From: a virus
DNA length: 64,000 nucleotides
IMG/VR virus record: IMGVR_UViG_3300042691_012617
Coordinates: 104,427 to 168,426 of that record
Reading direction: 5' to 3' (one strand)
Shown: in pieces, positions 25,699 to 33,708 of the stretch
How positions within the stretch are numbered: position 1 is the first letter of the stretch
Layout: the number at the start of each line of letters is the position of its first letter
Translations under genes and position numbers: made by a program
Notes under the pieces: model-generated
What the model was told of the DNA's origin: nothing
Database searches by the model: none
The model's input: only the letters and a program-made list of their open reading frames with translations

Positions 25699-26618
25699 GT
25701 GCCCCTCTGTTTAGGATATGGTAGTGTCTTGTTACGGGCTTCGAACTCTCTGCGGAGTTTCTTCGTCTCTGCCTTGGTTGTGGCAAGTACATAAGCATAC
25801 TTGTGCTTCGATGGCATGTCAATCGAAACCGATTCAGATTGCTTCAACTTGCTATGGGATCTCAGCGCAGCCTCAACCAACGGGGGCACATTTGCCCAAA
25901 GCATTCCGCTGTTGTCGCACCATGACTTGTCCCATTGGATTCCCAACTCTTTGGCATACTTCTTGTATGCACTTCGTTGGCGAAAGAAACGATCAGATAC
26001 GATTCGACCTGTGTATGGGTTGATGTATCTCGTAGTCGTTCCCGATTCATTGCCCAAATAATAGAAGTTGCATGCCTGATAGATGGTACCAATTTCTTTT
26101 GCTGTGGGATCGGAATACGCGGTGAACAGCCTGTACTGCGTGTTCTTTACCATCCACCCTATGCTTGACATGAGGAACGATGATGCAAGATTCTTTGGAC
26201 TCCATGAAATACATGCACCCCTGCTGATCAGGCGTTCGATGTTTTTTGTATCTTCGCCAAGCAACTTGCTGAATGCATTTGGTAGGTTCATGAGAGTCAC
26301 CCCTGCGAGGATGTCCTTGCCCATAAGACCTTGATCGGGATCGTGATAGTATGCACCAAACCAATGTGTGGTGTACTGTGAGAGATTGCCTAGCCACTCA
26401 TGCCGTTCGATGAACGCGGTGGCATCCTGACGATCACGCTCCGTGGTCAGCGGTCGGAAATGAAAGTCTGCGGCGGTAAGAGTCTTGATGCGCTCAGGAT
26501 CGATGCCACTCTCTTGAATGTCCTGTTCAAGATTGTTTACGCGGATATCGTACTGCCAACAATGGTTCTTGTCGTAGTTCTTGGCGCGTTCGATGATGTC
26601 TACCGCAGATCGTTTCAT
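25695..26618 (-). CDS. GNAT-fold protein related to the Mom DNA-modification family (tentative)
   Basis: 307 residues. The centre, LISRGACISWSPKNLASSFL then LFTAYSDPTAKEIGTIYQAC and NFYYLG, has the arrangement I associate with Mom-like acyltransferases (A-D-P..G-T-I-Y-Q-A-x-N..Y-L-G). In phage Mu, Mom modifies adenine to protect DNA. It overlaps the ABC-GNAT fusion gene upstream and the co-chaperonin downstream by four bases each. I infer a base modification or acetylation role together with the fusion. It could also be a different GNAT enzyme. Confidence 0.6.
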   Translation of the reverse strand: MKRSAVDIIERAKNYDKNHCWQYDIRVNNLEQDIQESGIDPERIKTLTAADFHFRPLTTERDRQDATAFIERHEWLGNLSQYTTHWFGAYYHDPDQGLMGKDILAGVTLMNLPNAFSKLLGEDTKNIERLISRGACISWSPKNLASSFLMSSIGWMVKNTQYRLFTAYSDPTAKEIGTIYQACNFYYLGNESGTTTRYINPYTGRIVSDRFFRQRSAYKKYAKELGIQWDKSWCDNSGMLWANVPPLVEAALRSHSKLKQSESVSIDMPSKHKYAYVLATTKAETKKLRREFEARNKTLPYPKQRGT

Positions 26619-27697
26619 TTCTTGCCGATGTATTCATGTGAGTAGCAGAGGCGATGGGCATGCTTCATCTTGTAGCCCTCTTCGTATGTGCTTCTGCCCT
26701 TGCTGTAGTCCTCGCGTGTGCGCTCGTTCTTGCTCGTCGGCTTCCACAGGGGAGACCGATTCCTGTACTCGCCCATGCGCGGGTGTGCGGTCTTGGAGAA
26801 GTACCGACAGCCCTGACGGACGAAGAGTTCAGCCGTGGCATCAGAGATTCGTACCCCTAGCCCCAAGCCTTGGTAGTCAGGAAGCACCACCGTCCTATGA
26901 CCACGCCAAGCATTCTTCAGGTTTCCATTGGGGAACGAAAGGGCAGCGGAGAATCCGACAGGAGTTCCGTCCCAAGCAACGATCCAACATCGTGCGCCTT
27001 TATTGATGTTTCCGTCGAGATAGTGATGGTGGCGGAACATTGCCCACGCTTCGGGTGAGCAAGGAAGCATCTCCAAAACGATTTCGGGTTGCCTTTCATA
27101 CCCCCTTGCGGTCAACTTACCGCTGCTCGTATCAAACACCCAATCGGGACGCAGCCATTCGATGATGTCGTAGTGACATGACGCGAACACCAAGCCCTTG
27201 ATGTTCTTCTGATCGGCATAGCGGCGAATCGAATGGGCACATGACTTGGCGACATTCCTATCTACCACAGATGTGAACTCATCGATCACGGCACCGTCTT
27301 GCAGCCGTCTAGCCAAGTCGGCACGGAACTTCTCTCCTGTGGACAGGACATGATATGGACGCATCCATGCGGGAATGGAGTTGAAGCCTACCGCTGACAG
27401 CCGCTCACGGGCATCCACGGCGTTGTTGAAGTGCGAACAGACCGCTAGAGAAGGATCCCAATCGATTCGCTGCTCTTCACCAAACTGACGGAGGATGGTT
27501 GACTTGCCTGTTCCCGATGGACCTACGATCAACCCGATCCCATACTCCGATGGGAGTGGTGGGAGAGCGGGGGGTGTGAAGGTGCTTGTCCCCGTGAACG
27601 GATAGTCAAATGCCGATGACAGTTCCTTGACGGTATCATCGACCTTTACATGACTGATCAGTTCTGTTGATTTGGTAGGCTCATCGAAAAGACTCAT
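26615..27697 (-). CDS. ABC-type ATPase fused to a GNAT acetyltransferase
   Basis: 360 residues. Residues 55-205 form an ABC ATPase: Walker A GPSGTGKSTIL near 61, signature-like LSTGEKFRADLARRL near 119, Walker B-like GAVIDEFTSVVD near 138 and the H-loop SCHYDII. Residues 220-330 form a GNAT domain with VVLPDYQGLGLGVRIS as the acetyl-CoA binding loop. There are no membrane segments, so it is not a transporter. Overlap with the Mom-like gene suggests that the two proteins act together, perhaps in DNA or RNA acetylation. Confidence 0.75.
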   Translation of the reverse strand: MSLFDEPTKSTELISHVKVDDTVKELSSAFDYPFTGTSTFTPPALPPLPSEYGIGLIVGPSGTGKSTILRQFGEEQRIDWDPSLAVCSHFNNAVDARERLSAVGFNSIPAWMRPYHVLSTGEKFRADLARRLQDGAVIDEFTSVVDRNVAKSCAHSIRRYADQKNIKGLVFASCHYDIIEWLRPDWVFDTSSGKLTARGYERQPEIVLEMLPCSPEAWAMFRHHHYLDGNINKGARCWIVAWDGTPVGFSAALSFPNGNLKNAWRGHRTVVLPDYQGLGLGVRISDATAELFVRQGCRYFSKTAHPRMGEYRNRSPLWKPTSKNERTREDYSKGRSTYEEGYKMKHAHRLCYSHEYIGKK

Positions 27698-28125
27698 GTT
27701 TCATGCCACTTCTTAAGGATCCAACTGGAGGAATTCTTCTTGTCCTCGCCGCCGACACCAAACACAAACGATAGGTTGCTGTCTTCAATATCCATCTCGG
27801 GGATGTTTTCCTTGGTCCGATCACCCCCGTTTGCAAACACGATGTGTGCATCAGGGTACAACTTTCGCAGGGTGATGATAGCCTGTTTCGCGCTGTTATC
27901 ATCGTCATTGAAGGCAATGATATCATCAACCATCCACAAAGACGAGACAATAGTTGCCCGTTCGTGAAGAGGCATGAATGGCTTTCCCTTCTTTCGGGTC
28001 AGCCATTCATCAGAGTTGAGACCTACAACAAGGCGGTCGCCAAACCCTCGCGCCGCCTTGAAGTATGCGATATGTCCGCTGTGAAGGGGGTCGAACCCCC
28101 CTGTCATCAAAACGACCTTCTCCAT
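27694..28125 (-). CDS. Cytidylyltransferase-fold nucleotidyltransferase (HldE-C/TagD-like)
   Basis: 143 residues, the length of a single-domain enzyme. MTGGFDPLHSGHIAYFKAA carries the H-x-G-H motif; DRLVVGLNSDEW and P-L-H-E-R-A-T-I follow, and GGDRTKENIPEMD matches the second nucleotide-binding loop of ADP-heptose synthase type enzymes. It activates a phosphorylated sugar or alcohol with NTP and may feed the glycan cassette. The start is ATG 28125 or the GTG just before it; GGAG is upstream. Confidence 0.8.
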   Translation of the reverse strand: MEKVVLMTGGFDPLHSGHIAYFKAARGFGDRLVVGLNSDEWLTRKKGKPFMPLHERATIVSSLWMVDDIIAFNDDDNSAKQAIITLRKLYPDAHIVFANGGDRTKENIPEMDIEDSNLSFVFGVGGEDKKNSSSWILKKWHET

Positions 28126-28580
28126 CACAACTCCTTCTTAATCTTATTCCAGTACTTCGTGGTGTTGTCCCACGCCTTCTTTTCCTTTGCCTTCTTGCTG
28201 TGCTGCTTCTTCAGGATGTTGCACCCGCCGTTGTGAATTCGGGCAAGTTGCTCAACAGTCGCATCAACGGGCGCGTATCGCTTGAGATAGGCTCGGACAA
28301 CCCGCTCGGCGTACTCAGGATTGAAGCAGTCCTTGTACGATCCTCCAAGCGACTTGTCGAAGTCAACTGCATCCTGCCAGTATCCTTGGTGGATCTGATA
28401 GATTCCAATCGCAGCACCTCCGTCCCCAACAGCCTTCGGATCGTTCCGCGACTCCACCCGTGCCAACGCAGGAAGCAGTCGGTCGATGTTGTCTGTGAGA
28501 TCTGCATTAGCAAGTCTGCACGGAAGGAGAAGGCTCGTAAAGAGGATGACCACCAAGAGGATTCGACGGGACATGTTCAT
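28125..28580 (-). CDS. Secreted lysozyme/transglycosylase-like protein
   Basis: 151 residues. The N-terminal basic start (MSRR) followed by ILLVVILFTSLLL and a cleavage site near RLANA form a signal peptide. The core ALARVESRNDPKAVGD then GAAIGIYQIHQGYW has the catalytic Glu (E in VESRN) and the G-x-x-Q-I-x segment of SLT-type lytic transglycosylases. Two cysteines in the C-terminal half may pair. It probably degrades peptidoglycan from the periplasm during lysis. GAAGGAG lies before the ATG. Confidence 0.75.
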   Translation of the reverse strand: MNMSRRILLVVILFTSLLLPCRLANADLTDNIDRLLPALARVESRNDPKAVGDGGAAIGIYQIHQGYWQDAVDFDKSLGGSYKDCFNPEYAERVVRAYLKRYAPVDATVEQLARIHNGGCNILKKQHSKKAKEKKAWDNTTKYWNKIKKEL

Positions 28581-28902
28581 GCTTCTGCTCCTTCTTTGAC
28601 TGAAGGTATGAATAGAAGAGGACTGAGTAGTTGATCAGGTCAAGACAAGTGTCCTCTACAGACTCGTCCTTCACCTCTAGGGTGCCCGATTCAACAAACG
28701 ATGAGAGGCGGGACATCTTGTCGGTCATGCGGACAAGCATACCCGCTTCGGTACGGCAGATGCCCATGGCTTCACAGCGAGTGAAGTTGGCGAACGGCTC
28801 GTCGCCGCCCTTTCCTGCATAGTCGGCGTTCTTCTTCTGCATCAGGGAGAAAGCCTTGTTGCAGAGGGTCTTGTGGTGGGCAAGCAGTTCATCACGATCC
28901 AT
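28507..28902 (-). CDS. Nmad1/DUF1599-like nucleotide modification-associated protein
   Basis: 131 residues. LMQKKNADYAGKGGDEPFAN then EAGMLVRMTDKMSRLSSFV and VEDTCLDLINYSVLFYSYL give the helical pattern of the nucleotide-modification-associated family, related to MazG-type pyrophosphohydrolases. The E-D-T-x-x-D-L segment would bind metal. It may hydrolyse or sense a modified dNTP, which agrees with dUTPase and the Mom-like pair nearby. The 3' end overlaps the lysozyme-like gene by about 74 bases; the last 25 residues may be non-structured. Confidence 0.65.
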   Translation of the reverse strand: MDRDELLAHHKTLCNKAFSLMQKKNADYAGKGGDEPFANFTRCEAMGICRTEAGMLVRMTDKMSRLSSFVESGTLEVKDESVEDTCLDLINYSVLFYSYLQSKKEQKHEHVPSNPLGGHPLYEPSPSVQTC

Positions 28903-28904
28903 TA

Positions 28905-29465
28905 TTAAGCCTTTCCTGTTGAGCCGAAGCCGCCGCTACGGTCGGTCTTACCCTTAACTTCATCGGCAATCTGCACGATGTTCGTGTAGATTTTCTCGAC
29001 AATTTCCCCTTGGCAGATGCGGTCTCCATGGGTTATGCGGACATTCACGGTGCTAGTGTTGGTTACTGGCACCATGAGTTGGTGGGTGTAGTCGGAGTCG
29101 ATAACACCCTCACAGTTCGAAAGCATCAGACCTCCCTTGAGCGCGAGACCTGAGCGCATGTGTAGGCGCACGGAGTAGCCCTCGGGAATGTCTAGGACAA
29201 GTTGAGTCGGGAGCAGGGCGCGTTCGTTCGGTCTGATAACGATGGCGGCATCCTTGCTGCCTTGCACATCGTCCACGAACGCGAGAGCCTTGTAGTTGAC
29301 GCTGTTGGCTCCCCACATGTCAACCTCGCGCTTACCCGCAGGGAGGCACACGCGCACATCGAAACATGCTGAATGTTGGGTTGCGTAAGCGGGAAGGAAT
29401 GCATCGGGGTGCAACTTGTGGCACCCAAGGGTCACTTGCTTCATGGTGTAGATTTCACTTTGCAT
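28905..29465 (-). CDS. dut: dUTP diphosphatase
   Basis: Trimeric-type dUTPase, 186 residues from ATG 29465. LHMRSGLALKGGLMLSN (motif II) then GVIDSDYTHQLMVPV (motif III) and the C-terminal RSGGFGSTG (motif V) are intact. An insert at residues 45-75 (DMWGANSVNYKALAFVDD) lengthens the N-terminal domain. It removes dUTP and supplies dUMP. I prefer ATG 29465 because the -10 box TACAAT ends seven bases before it, giving a leaderless mRNA; the ATG at 29444 (MKQVTLG) is the alternative. Confidence 0.9.
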   Translation of the reverse strand: MQSEIYTMKQVTLGCHKLHPDAFLPAYATQHSACFDVRVCLPAGKREVDMWGANSVNYKALAFVDDVQGSKDAAIVIRPNERALLPTQLVLDIPEGYSVRLHMRSGLALKGGLMLSNCEGVIDSDYTHQLMVPVTNTSTVNVRITHGDRICQGEIVEKIYTNIVQIADEVKGKTDRSGGFGSTGKA

Positions 29466-29472
29466 TACGAAG

Positions 29473-29501
29473 ATTGTACTACGGGTTTGGCTTCTCGTCA
29501 A
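29473..29501 (-). promoter_or_regulatory. Sigma70-like promoter of dut
   Basis: TTGACG (29496-29501), 17-base spacer, TACAAT (29473-29478). The ATG at 29465 is seven bases after the -10 box. Confidence 0.7.
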
Positions 29502-29910
29502 GGGGTTTCTTGCGAACACCAATCCGATACTTGGGAATCAGTTCCCAATCTTTCTTCTCACCAAATGGAAGGATCTTAAAGTGGGAGATCGGGCATACAG
29601 GATCTTTTGTTCCCTCAGGGTTCACGATCTTTACAAGTCCCCATTGCTCCAAGAGATTGACGATTGTGTTGCGCCGAGCCTTGTCAGAGTCGCTGAAGTC
29701 ATTCGCCAAGCCATCAAGCATAAAGAGTTCTTTGAAGTGGACAATGTAGTACTTGCCCCTCTTATGCAAGATGTGGCAAGACTGATACAGTTTGCGTTCA
29801 GTCTTGGACGAGATGCCAATACGAGTAAGCGTCTCTTTCACCTTCAGAAAGTTGTCTGCCGAAGGAAGGGTTACTTCGACTAAGTTGTTCACTATATCTT
29901 CTGTGTTCAC
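29479..29910 (-). CDS. regA: RegA translational repressor
   Basis: 143 residues. Strong match in order to T4 RegA: DNFLKVKETLTRIGI, LYQSCHILHKRGKYYIVHFK and LLEQWGLVKIV, ending WELIPKYRIG. RegA binds the initiation regions of early mRNAs and represses their translation. The frame opens at GTG 29910 with GGAAAG upstream. It follows gp62 by 32 bases, the T4 gene order 45-44-62-regA, although an extra gene separates 44 and 62 here. Its last codons overlap the dut promoter. Confidence 0.93.
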   Translation of the reverse strand: MNTEDIVNNLVEVTLPSADNFLKVKETLTRIGISSKTERKLYQSCHILHKRGKYYIVHFKELFMLDGLANDFSDSDKARRNTIVNLLEQWGLVKIVNPEGTKDPVCPISHFKILPFGEKKDWELIPKYRIGVRKKPLDEKPNP

Positions 29911-29942
29911 GGTTCATGCTTTCCATGATTGTTAGTCATGGA

Positions 29943-30338
29943 TTATTTAGCATTAGAACCGCCTTTGCTCTTCAGGAGAGCATCTAATCGCTCCTTAGGC
30001 AGTAAACGAATGTATTCAATCGCCCGCTTGCGTCCAACCTTGTAGGCAAGCATAACAGCCTCAAGCAGAGCCTCGCTCTCTTCCTCAGGCTTGATCCACT
30101 TGTCGAATCGCTTGCGCTTGCGGATGGAGTTGTAGAGATAGTCATACTGCATACGCTTCTCAGTCAGCGGCATGCAGTTCATCTCGTTGGCATACAGGAT
30201 CGTATCGGGGCTGAAGGACAGACCGCGATTGACCACGAAAGGAACATAGTCCCGTTCTGCATCGGGACTCATGTCCATCATGTTTCCTGTCTTTTCGTTG
30301 ATGCTTTTGATGTAGTCGAAAGGGCTGAGTTTGCTCAT
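29943..30338 (-). CDS. 62: Clamp loader small subunit gp62
   Basis: 131 residues. SPFDYIKSINEKTGN, FVVNRGLSFSPDTILYANEM and YLYNSIRKRKRFDKWIKPEE follow the gp62 pattern of marine T4-like phages. It forms the clamp loader with four gp44 subunits. The ATG overlaps the stop of the upstream gene (ATGA). It is slightly shorter than T4 gp62, as in related marine phages. Confidence 0.87.
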   Translation of the reverse strand: MSKLSPFDYIKSINEKTGNMMDMSPDAERDYVPFVVNRGLSFSPDTILYANEMNCMPLTEKRMQYDYLYNSIRKRKRFDKWIKPEEESEALLEAVMLAYKVGRKRAIEYIRLLPKERLDALLKSKGGSNAK

Positions 30339-31063
30339 GTCATTTCCAAGCCTTCAATATCGATATCATCAGACTTCACATTGACGATCAGGCGCATAGG
30401 GAGATAGATCCACTTGCGCTTCTTGATGTCATACACGCTGTGAAGATAGAACTGATCATAGGCGTTTGACCCATGATACCTGTCGATCAGGGGTGCTTCA
30501 ATGTAATCCTTGCCGACAACGCAGATTCGGTGCGAAACCTTTGTCTTGACTCGCTTGCCGTTCATGTCCTCATATTCGATATCCAAGTGATTCGGATAGA
30601 TCTTTTCAAGCAGAGAATCCAACCATTCGGCAAGCATGACATCGGTCATGCCCGTGATGTCGAAGTAGGTTCCCAAGCCACCGTTGCCGCTTTCATCGCT
30701 GTGCTTCTTCGCCACCTTCATGGAGAAGTAGGATTTGCGCTCCCGAAGAAAAGCCTGACGGGCACTTTCACATTCCTTTACGAAATCGGTATATGAATAC
30801 TTAAGATCAAGCCGCTTGTTGATCTTGGAGACCTTCTCCAGTTCATCGTCCGTGATGACGCTAGACAGGAGCATGATCTTCTCCAAAGGATTCACAACCT
30901 CGCTTGCTGTTGTAGATCGAAGACCGTCAAACTCATCCCAAAACTTAGAGTTAACTTCAGAAGTCATAGATGACTTGAACTCATCGATGTAGTCCTGAAT
31001 GTTGTACCTCTTGCCGATCTCATGGATCGTGATAGACAAGTCGTTGAGGCTGTTTACAACCAT
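30335..31063 (-). CDS. Unknown protein inserted between gp44 and gp62
   Basis: 242 residues from ATG 31063, chosen because GGGAGG precedes it and a CTAAATA box lies 23 bases upstream. The body is helical in the first 130 residues (FVKECESARQAFLRERKSYF) and mixed later, with DITGMTDVMLAEWLDSLLEK and VKTKVSHRICVVGKDYIEAP. I recognise no family. Its place inside the clamp-loader operon, overlapping gp62 by four bases, suggests a replication-linked job. Confidence 0.75.
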   Translation of the reverse strand: MVVNSLNDLSITIHEIGKRYNIQDYIDEFKSSMTSEVNSKFWDEFDGLRSTTASEVVNPLEKIMLLSSVITDDELEKVSKINKRLDLKYSYTDFVKECESARQAFLRERKSYFSMKVAKKHSDESGNGGLGTYFDITGMTDVMLAEWLDSLLEKIYPNHLDIEYEDMNGKRVKTKVSHRICVVGKDYIEAPLIDRYHGSNAYDQFYLHSVYDIKKRKWIYLPMRLIVNVKSDDIDIEGLEMT

Positions 31064-31086
31064 CCCGTGCCTCCCTTCGCTACCTG

Positions 31087-31093
31087 TATTTAG
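31087..31093 (-). promoter_or_regulatory. Late-type promoter (CTAAATA) inside the gp44 stop region
   Basis: CTAAATA on the minus strand spanning the gp44 stop codon, 23 bases before the ATG at 31063, with a GGGAGG Shine-Dalgarno between. Confidence 0.5.
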
Positions 31094-32022
31094 GCTTTGA
31101 AGGTGCATTCGGATGCCAAGGCAACGCAACAAGCGGCTAGGTTGATCTCTTGATCGGCGGCAAAGGCTGCACGGTGCTGATACTCCGAAAGGGTGAGAAC
31201 AGCCTGTGGAATCGCTGATGTTTGCAACTCATCCAACAGGGTCTCATAGATCTTGCGGAACACATGTGCCGTATCCCTGTCTGAATTGTCAACCACCCAC
31301 TTTCGGATCTCTCCAAAGTTCTTGGTCTTGAGAGCCTTGACAAGAGTCTCGGTGCTGATATCGGACGCGACAAGGATGCCTGTGTCGATAGAGCCTGAGA
31401 CAGCGTATCGCTGAATCTCGTTCAGCACCCTGCGAAAATCGGGGAAGTGCTGAATGATGAGTTCCGCTAACACACGCTCGTCATATTCGATCTTCTCTGT
31501 ATCCAAGATCATTTTTGTGCGCGAGAGGAACTGCTTCGCCATCTTCGGCTTCTCCTTCGCGGGGATCTTGAAGTCGATGCATGTGCAGCGGCTGTGCAGC
31601 GGCTCAATGATCCGATGCTTGAAGTTGCATGTGAGTATGAAGCGACAGTTCTTGGCGAACTCTTCGATGAAGCCACGAAGAGCGGGTTGCGTTGACTGTG
31701 GATTCAGATAGTCAGCCTCATCTAGAATGACTACCTTGATACCACCGCCCAAAGAAACAGCGGATGCGAACTGCCGAATGCGAGTCCGAAGCGTGTCGAT
31801 GCCACCGTCTTCGGATGCATTGATGAACAGCACATCGCGTCCCAACTCATCGCAGAGGGCGCGGGCTACGGTTGTCTTTCCACAACCCGCGCCCCCTGAC
31901 AGGATCATGTTGGGAATGTCGCCCAACTTCACGATGTCCGTGAAGGTGTCGGCAAGTGCCTCGGGTAATACACATTCCGCGACCGTCTTTGGACGGTACT
32001 TCTCTACTAGTAGGTCGTTCAT
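31090..32022 (-). CDS. 44: Clamp loader large subunit gp44 (AAA+)
   Basis: 310 residues. Walker A SGGAGCGKTTVARAL near residue 42, Walker B VVILDEADYLNPQSTQPALR near 105, the sensor-1 region ILTCNF and the arginine finger S-R-C (LHSRCTCIDF), all as in gp44/RFC proteins. The N-terminal VEKYRPKTVAECVLP is the RFC box I/II analogue. It loads clamp gp45 using ATP. The ATG follows the gp45 stop by three bases. Confidence 0.94.
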   Translation of the reverse strand: MNDLLVEKYRPKTVAECVLPEALADTFTDIVKLGDIPNMILSGGAGCGKTTVARALCDELGRDVLFINASEDGGIDTLRTRIRQFASAVSLGGGIKVVILDEADYLNPQSTQPALRGFIEEFAKNCRFILTCNFKHRIIEPLHSRCTCIDFKIPAKEKPKMAKQFLSRTKMILDTEKIEYDERVLAELIIQHFPDFRRVLNEIQRYAVSGSIDTGILVASDISTETLVKALKTKNFGEIRKWVVDNSDRDTAHVFRKIYETLLDELQTSAIPQAVLTLSEYQHRAAFAADQEINLAACCVALASECTFKA

Positions 32023-32025
32023 GTA

Positions 32026-32724
32026 TTATCCCTTGGAGGTGGTGCTGTCGGATTCCATCGCTACCCAATAGTTGACAGGTACCGTTGCTCCGCTGAACTT
32101 CGCAACACGCTTCTCCGCGAGATATACGGTGTAGTCACCATGAATCATCTTCAGGTTCTCCACCTTGAACCAAAACTTGAACGAGAGGTCGTTGGGATTC
32201 TCGCCCACAGTCAGACTCCAACTGTGTGCCGTGGGATCCTTCTTGTCACAGACGCGGATGCAGATGCCATCGTCACAAGACTCCACGCACATGTCGGGTG
32301 CCTGAAGAACCGAAGCCGCCTTGAGAATGGATACCAAGTCGGCACCACTCAGGTCAAACGAGACGAACTCCTTTGGCATGTTGATCTTCTTGTCAGCCTT
32401 GGTCAGCAACTGAGGGTCGCTGTAGAAGTACTTGACCGAAGCCTTCGAACCCGTCGAACTCACCGTGACGAAGTTCTCGTTGAACTCAAACTCGGCATCC
32501 TTGAACAGGCTCACCGTAGACAGGAACTTTGCCATGTCCCAAATGCCGAACTCCGTATCGAACTCCTCGGCAACCGTTGCCTCAGCAAGGATGGTCATGG
32601 ACGGCGAGACGGTAGTGATTGTCTTGCCCTGCTTCACATGCAGATTGCTGTTGATGGAAGCGAAGTTCTTGAGAATGTTGATGGTGTCGGAAGAGATCTT
32701 GATCTTGTTCATAGTCGCGCTCAT
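32026..32724 (-). CDS. 45: Sliding clamp gp45
   Basis: 232 residues, usual length for the T4 trimeric clamp. KISSDTINILKNFASINSNL, IWDMAKFLSTVSLF and the C-terminal DYTVYLAEKRVAKF then VNYWVAMESDS are the gp45 pattern. It gives processivity to gp43 and in T4 also activates late transcription with gp33 and gp55, so it links to the late promoters seen here. AAGGAGG lies ten bases before the ATG; a sigma70-like promoter is upstream. Confidence 0.93.
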   Translation of the reverse strand: MSATMNKIKISSDTINILKNFASINSNLHVKQGKTITTVSPSMTILAEATVAEEFDTEFGIWDMAKFLSTVSLFKDAEFEFNENFVTVSSTGSKASVKYFYSDPQLLTKADKKINMPKEFVSFDLSGADLVSILKAASVLQAPDMCVESCDDGICIRVCDKKDPTAHSWSLTVGENPNDLSFKFWFKVENLKMIHGDYTVYLAEKRVAKFSGATVPVNYWVAMESDSTTSKG

Positions 32725-32760
32725 TGTGTAGAAGCCTCCTTGGCTCAGGTCGTTTGGGTA

Positions 32761-32788
32761 ATCATACTGTGTGTATGGTCGAAGTCAA
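32761..32788 (-). promoter_or_regulatory. Sigma70-like promoter of gp45-44-62 operon
   Basis: TTGACT (32783-32788), 16-base spacer, TATGAT (32761-32766), about 37 bases before the gp45 ATG. Confidence 0.65.
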
Positions 32789-33492
32789 GTGGGGAAGAGA
32801 GATAGTTGTCCCGATTCTTTGAGATCGTTGATGATCGTTTGGACAGGCACGATGTACAGAAGGTTTGCCATCCGATTGAGACGAACAACGATGCCAATAC
32901 ATTTACCAGTATGAATGTCGTAAACACCACCGCCACTCAGACCACCTGTTCCGTTGTTCGTGATGACAAAATGCTTGTCCTTGTTCCACGGAACGGCTCT
33001 ATTTCGGTGTGCTACGATTCCTTCAGTCACCGTGTTGTCCTCGCCCATCGGTGAACCCGCTGCATATACCCCGTCTCCAACCCGTGGGGGCAAGGGCATG
33101 AAGGTAGTTCCACCCCTGATGCACCGAGTGTCCCCCACGGGCCGAAGGATCGCCCAATCAGATTCGGTTTCGTATGCAACGACATCAGCGGTGAATATCT
33201 CTTTTACATCATCATTATCAGGGTCAGTCTGAGAGACAAGATAGAGTCCCTTTCCATCGCCAATCACATGCGCTGCTGTCAGGATGAAGAGTTGTCCATC
33301 CTTCGTATACGCAACACCCGATCCAACTGAAATTGTTCCGTCCACACAGGCATGTATCTCAACGGTACTACGAAGCACCTGTTCAGCGATAGTCTCTTTT
33401 GTATCCTGTGTTGATGATATTGAGGGCGAATTGATGGCGACTCCCATCAGAAGAATCGCGGCAACTGCGAAACCGAACAGCCTGTTTCCCAT
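32785..33492 (-). CDS. Secreted trypsin-like serine protease
   Basis: 235 residues with an N-terminal signal peptide (MGNRLFGFAVAAILLMGVAI). The chymotrypsin-fold triad is visible: LTAAHVIGDG (H75), ETESDWAILR (D112) and GTGGLSGGGV (S186). It is probably exported to the periplasm or beyond. A late-type promoter and GAGGAGG Shine-Dalgarno lie upstream. A second, unrelated trypsin-like gene occurs at 48703. Possible roles include cleavage of host envelope proteins during lysis or exclusion of other phages; the sequence does not decide. Confidence 0.85.
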   Translation of the reverse strand: MGNRLFGFAVAAILLMGVAINSPSISSTQDTKETIAEQVLRSTVEIHACVDGTISVGSGVAYTKDGQLFILTAAHVIGDGKGLYLVSQTDPDNDDVKEIFTADVVAYETESDWAILRPVGDTRCIRGGTTFMPLPPRVGDGVYAAGSPMGEDNTVTEGIVAHRNRAVPWNKDKHFVITNNGTGGLSGGGVYDIHTGKCIGIVVRLNRMANLLYIVPVQTIINDLKESGQLSLFPT

Positions 33493-33528
33493 AGCACACC
33501 TCCTCAGAGGGGTGACTCGCCCAAAGGT

Positions 33529-33536
33529 TATTTATC
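33529..33536 (-). promoter_or_regulatory. Late promoter (GATAAATA)
   Basis: GATAAATA on the minus strand, 36 bases before the protease ATG at 33492. Confidence 0.6.
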
Positions 33537-33573
33537 ATTATGTAATGTCATCGCGGACAAGAAATCTCGGAAA

Positions 33574-33647
33574 TGACCCTAAGGGGATTCGAACCCCTGT
33601 TATCTCCGTGAAAGGGAGGTGTCCTAGACCAACTAGACGATAGGGCC
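33574..33647 (-). tRNA. tRNA-Glu (anticodon TTC)
   Basis: Acceptor GGCCCTA pairs with TAGGGTC, the anticodon loop is CTTTCAC, and the T-loop is TTCGAAT. Complete cloverleaf; CCA not encoded. Confidence 0.92.
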
Positions 33648-33683
33648 AAAGAAAGGGGGGAGGGGACTACGCCCACTCCCCCC
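33648..33683 (-). terminator. Rho-independent terminator
   Basis: On the minus strand a GC-rich stem (GGGGGGAGTGGG with CCCCTCCCCCC) is followed by TTTCTTTGG. It lies just after the membrane protein gene ending at 33709 and before tRNA-Glu. A second hairpin built on AAGCAAAGG and CCTTTGCGCTT sits at 33685-33710. Confidence 0.75.
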
Positions 33684-33708
33684 AAAGCGCAAAGGTGTTT
33701 CCCTTTGC

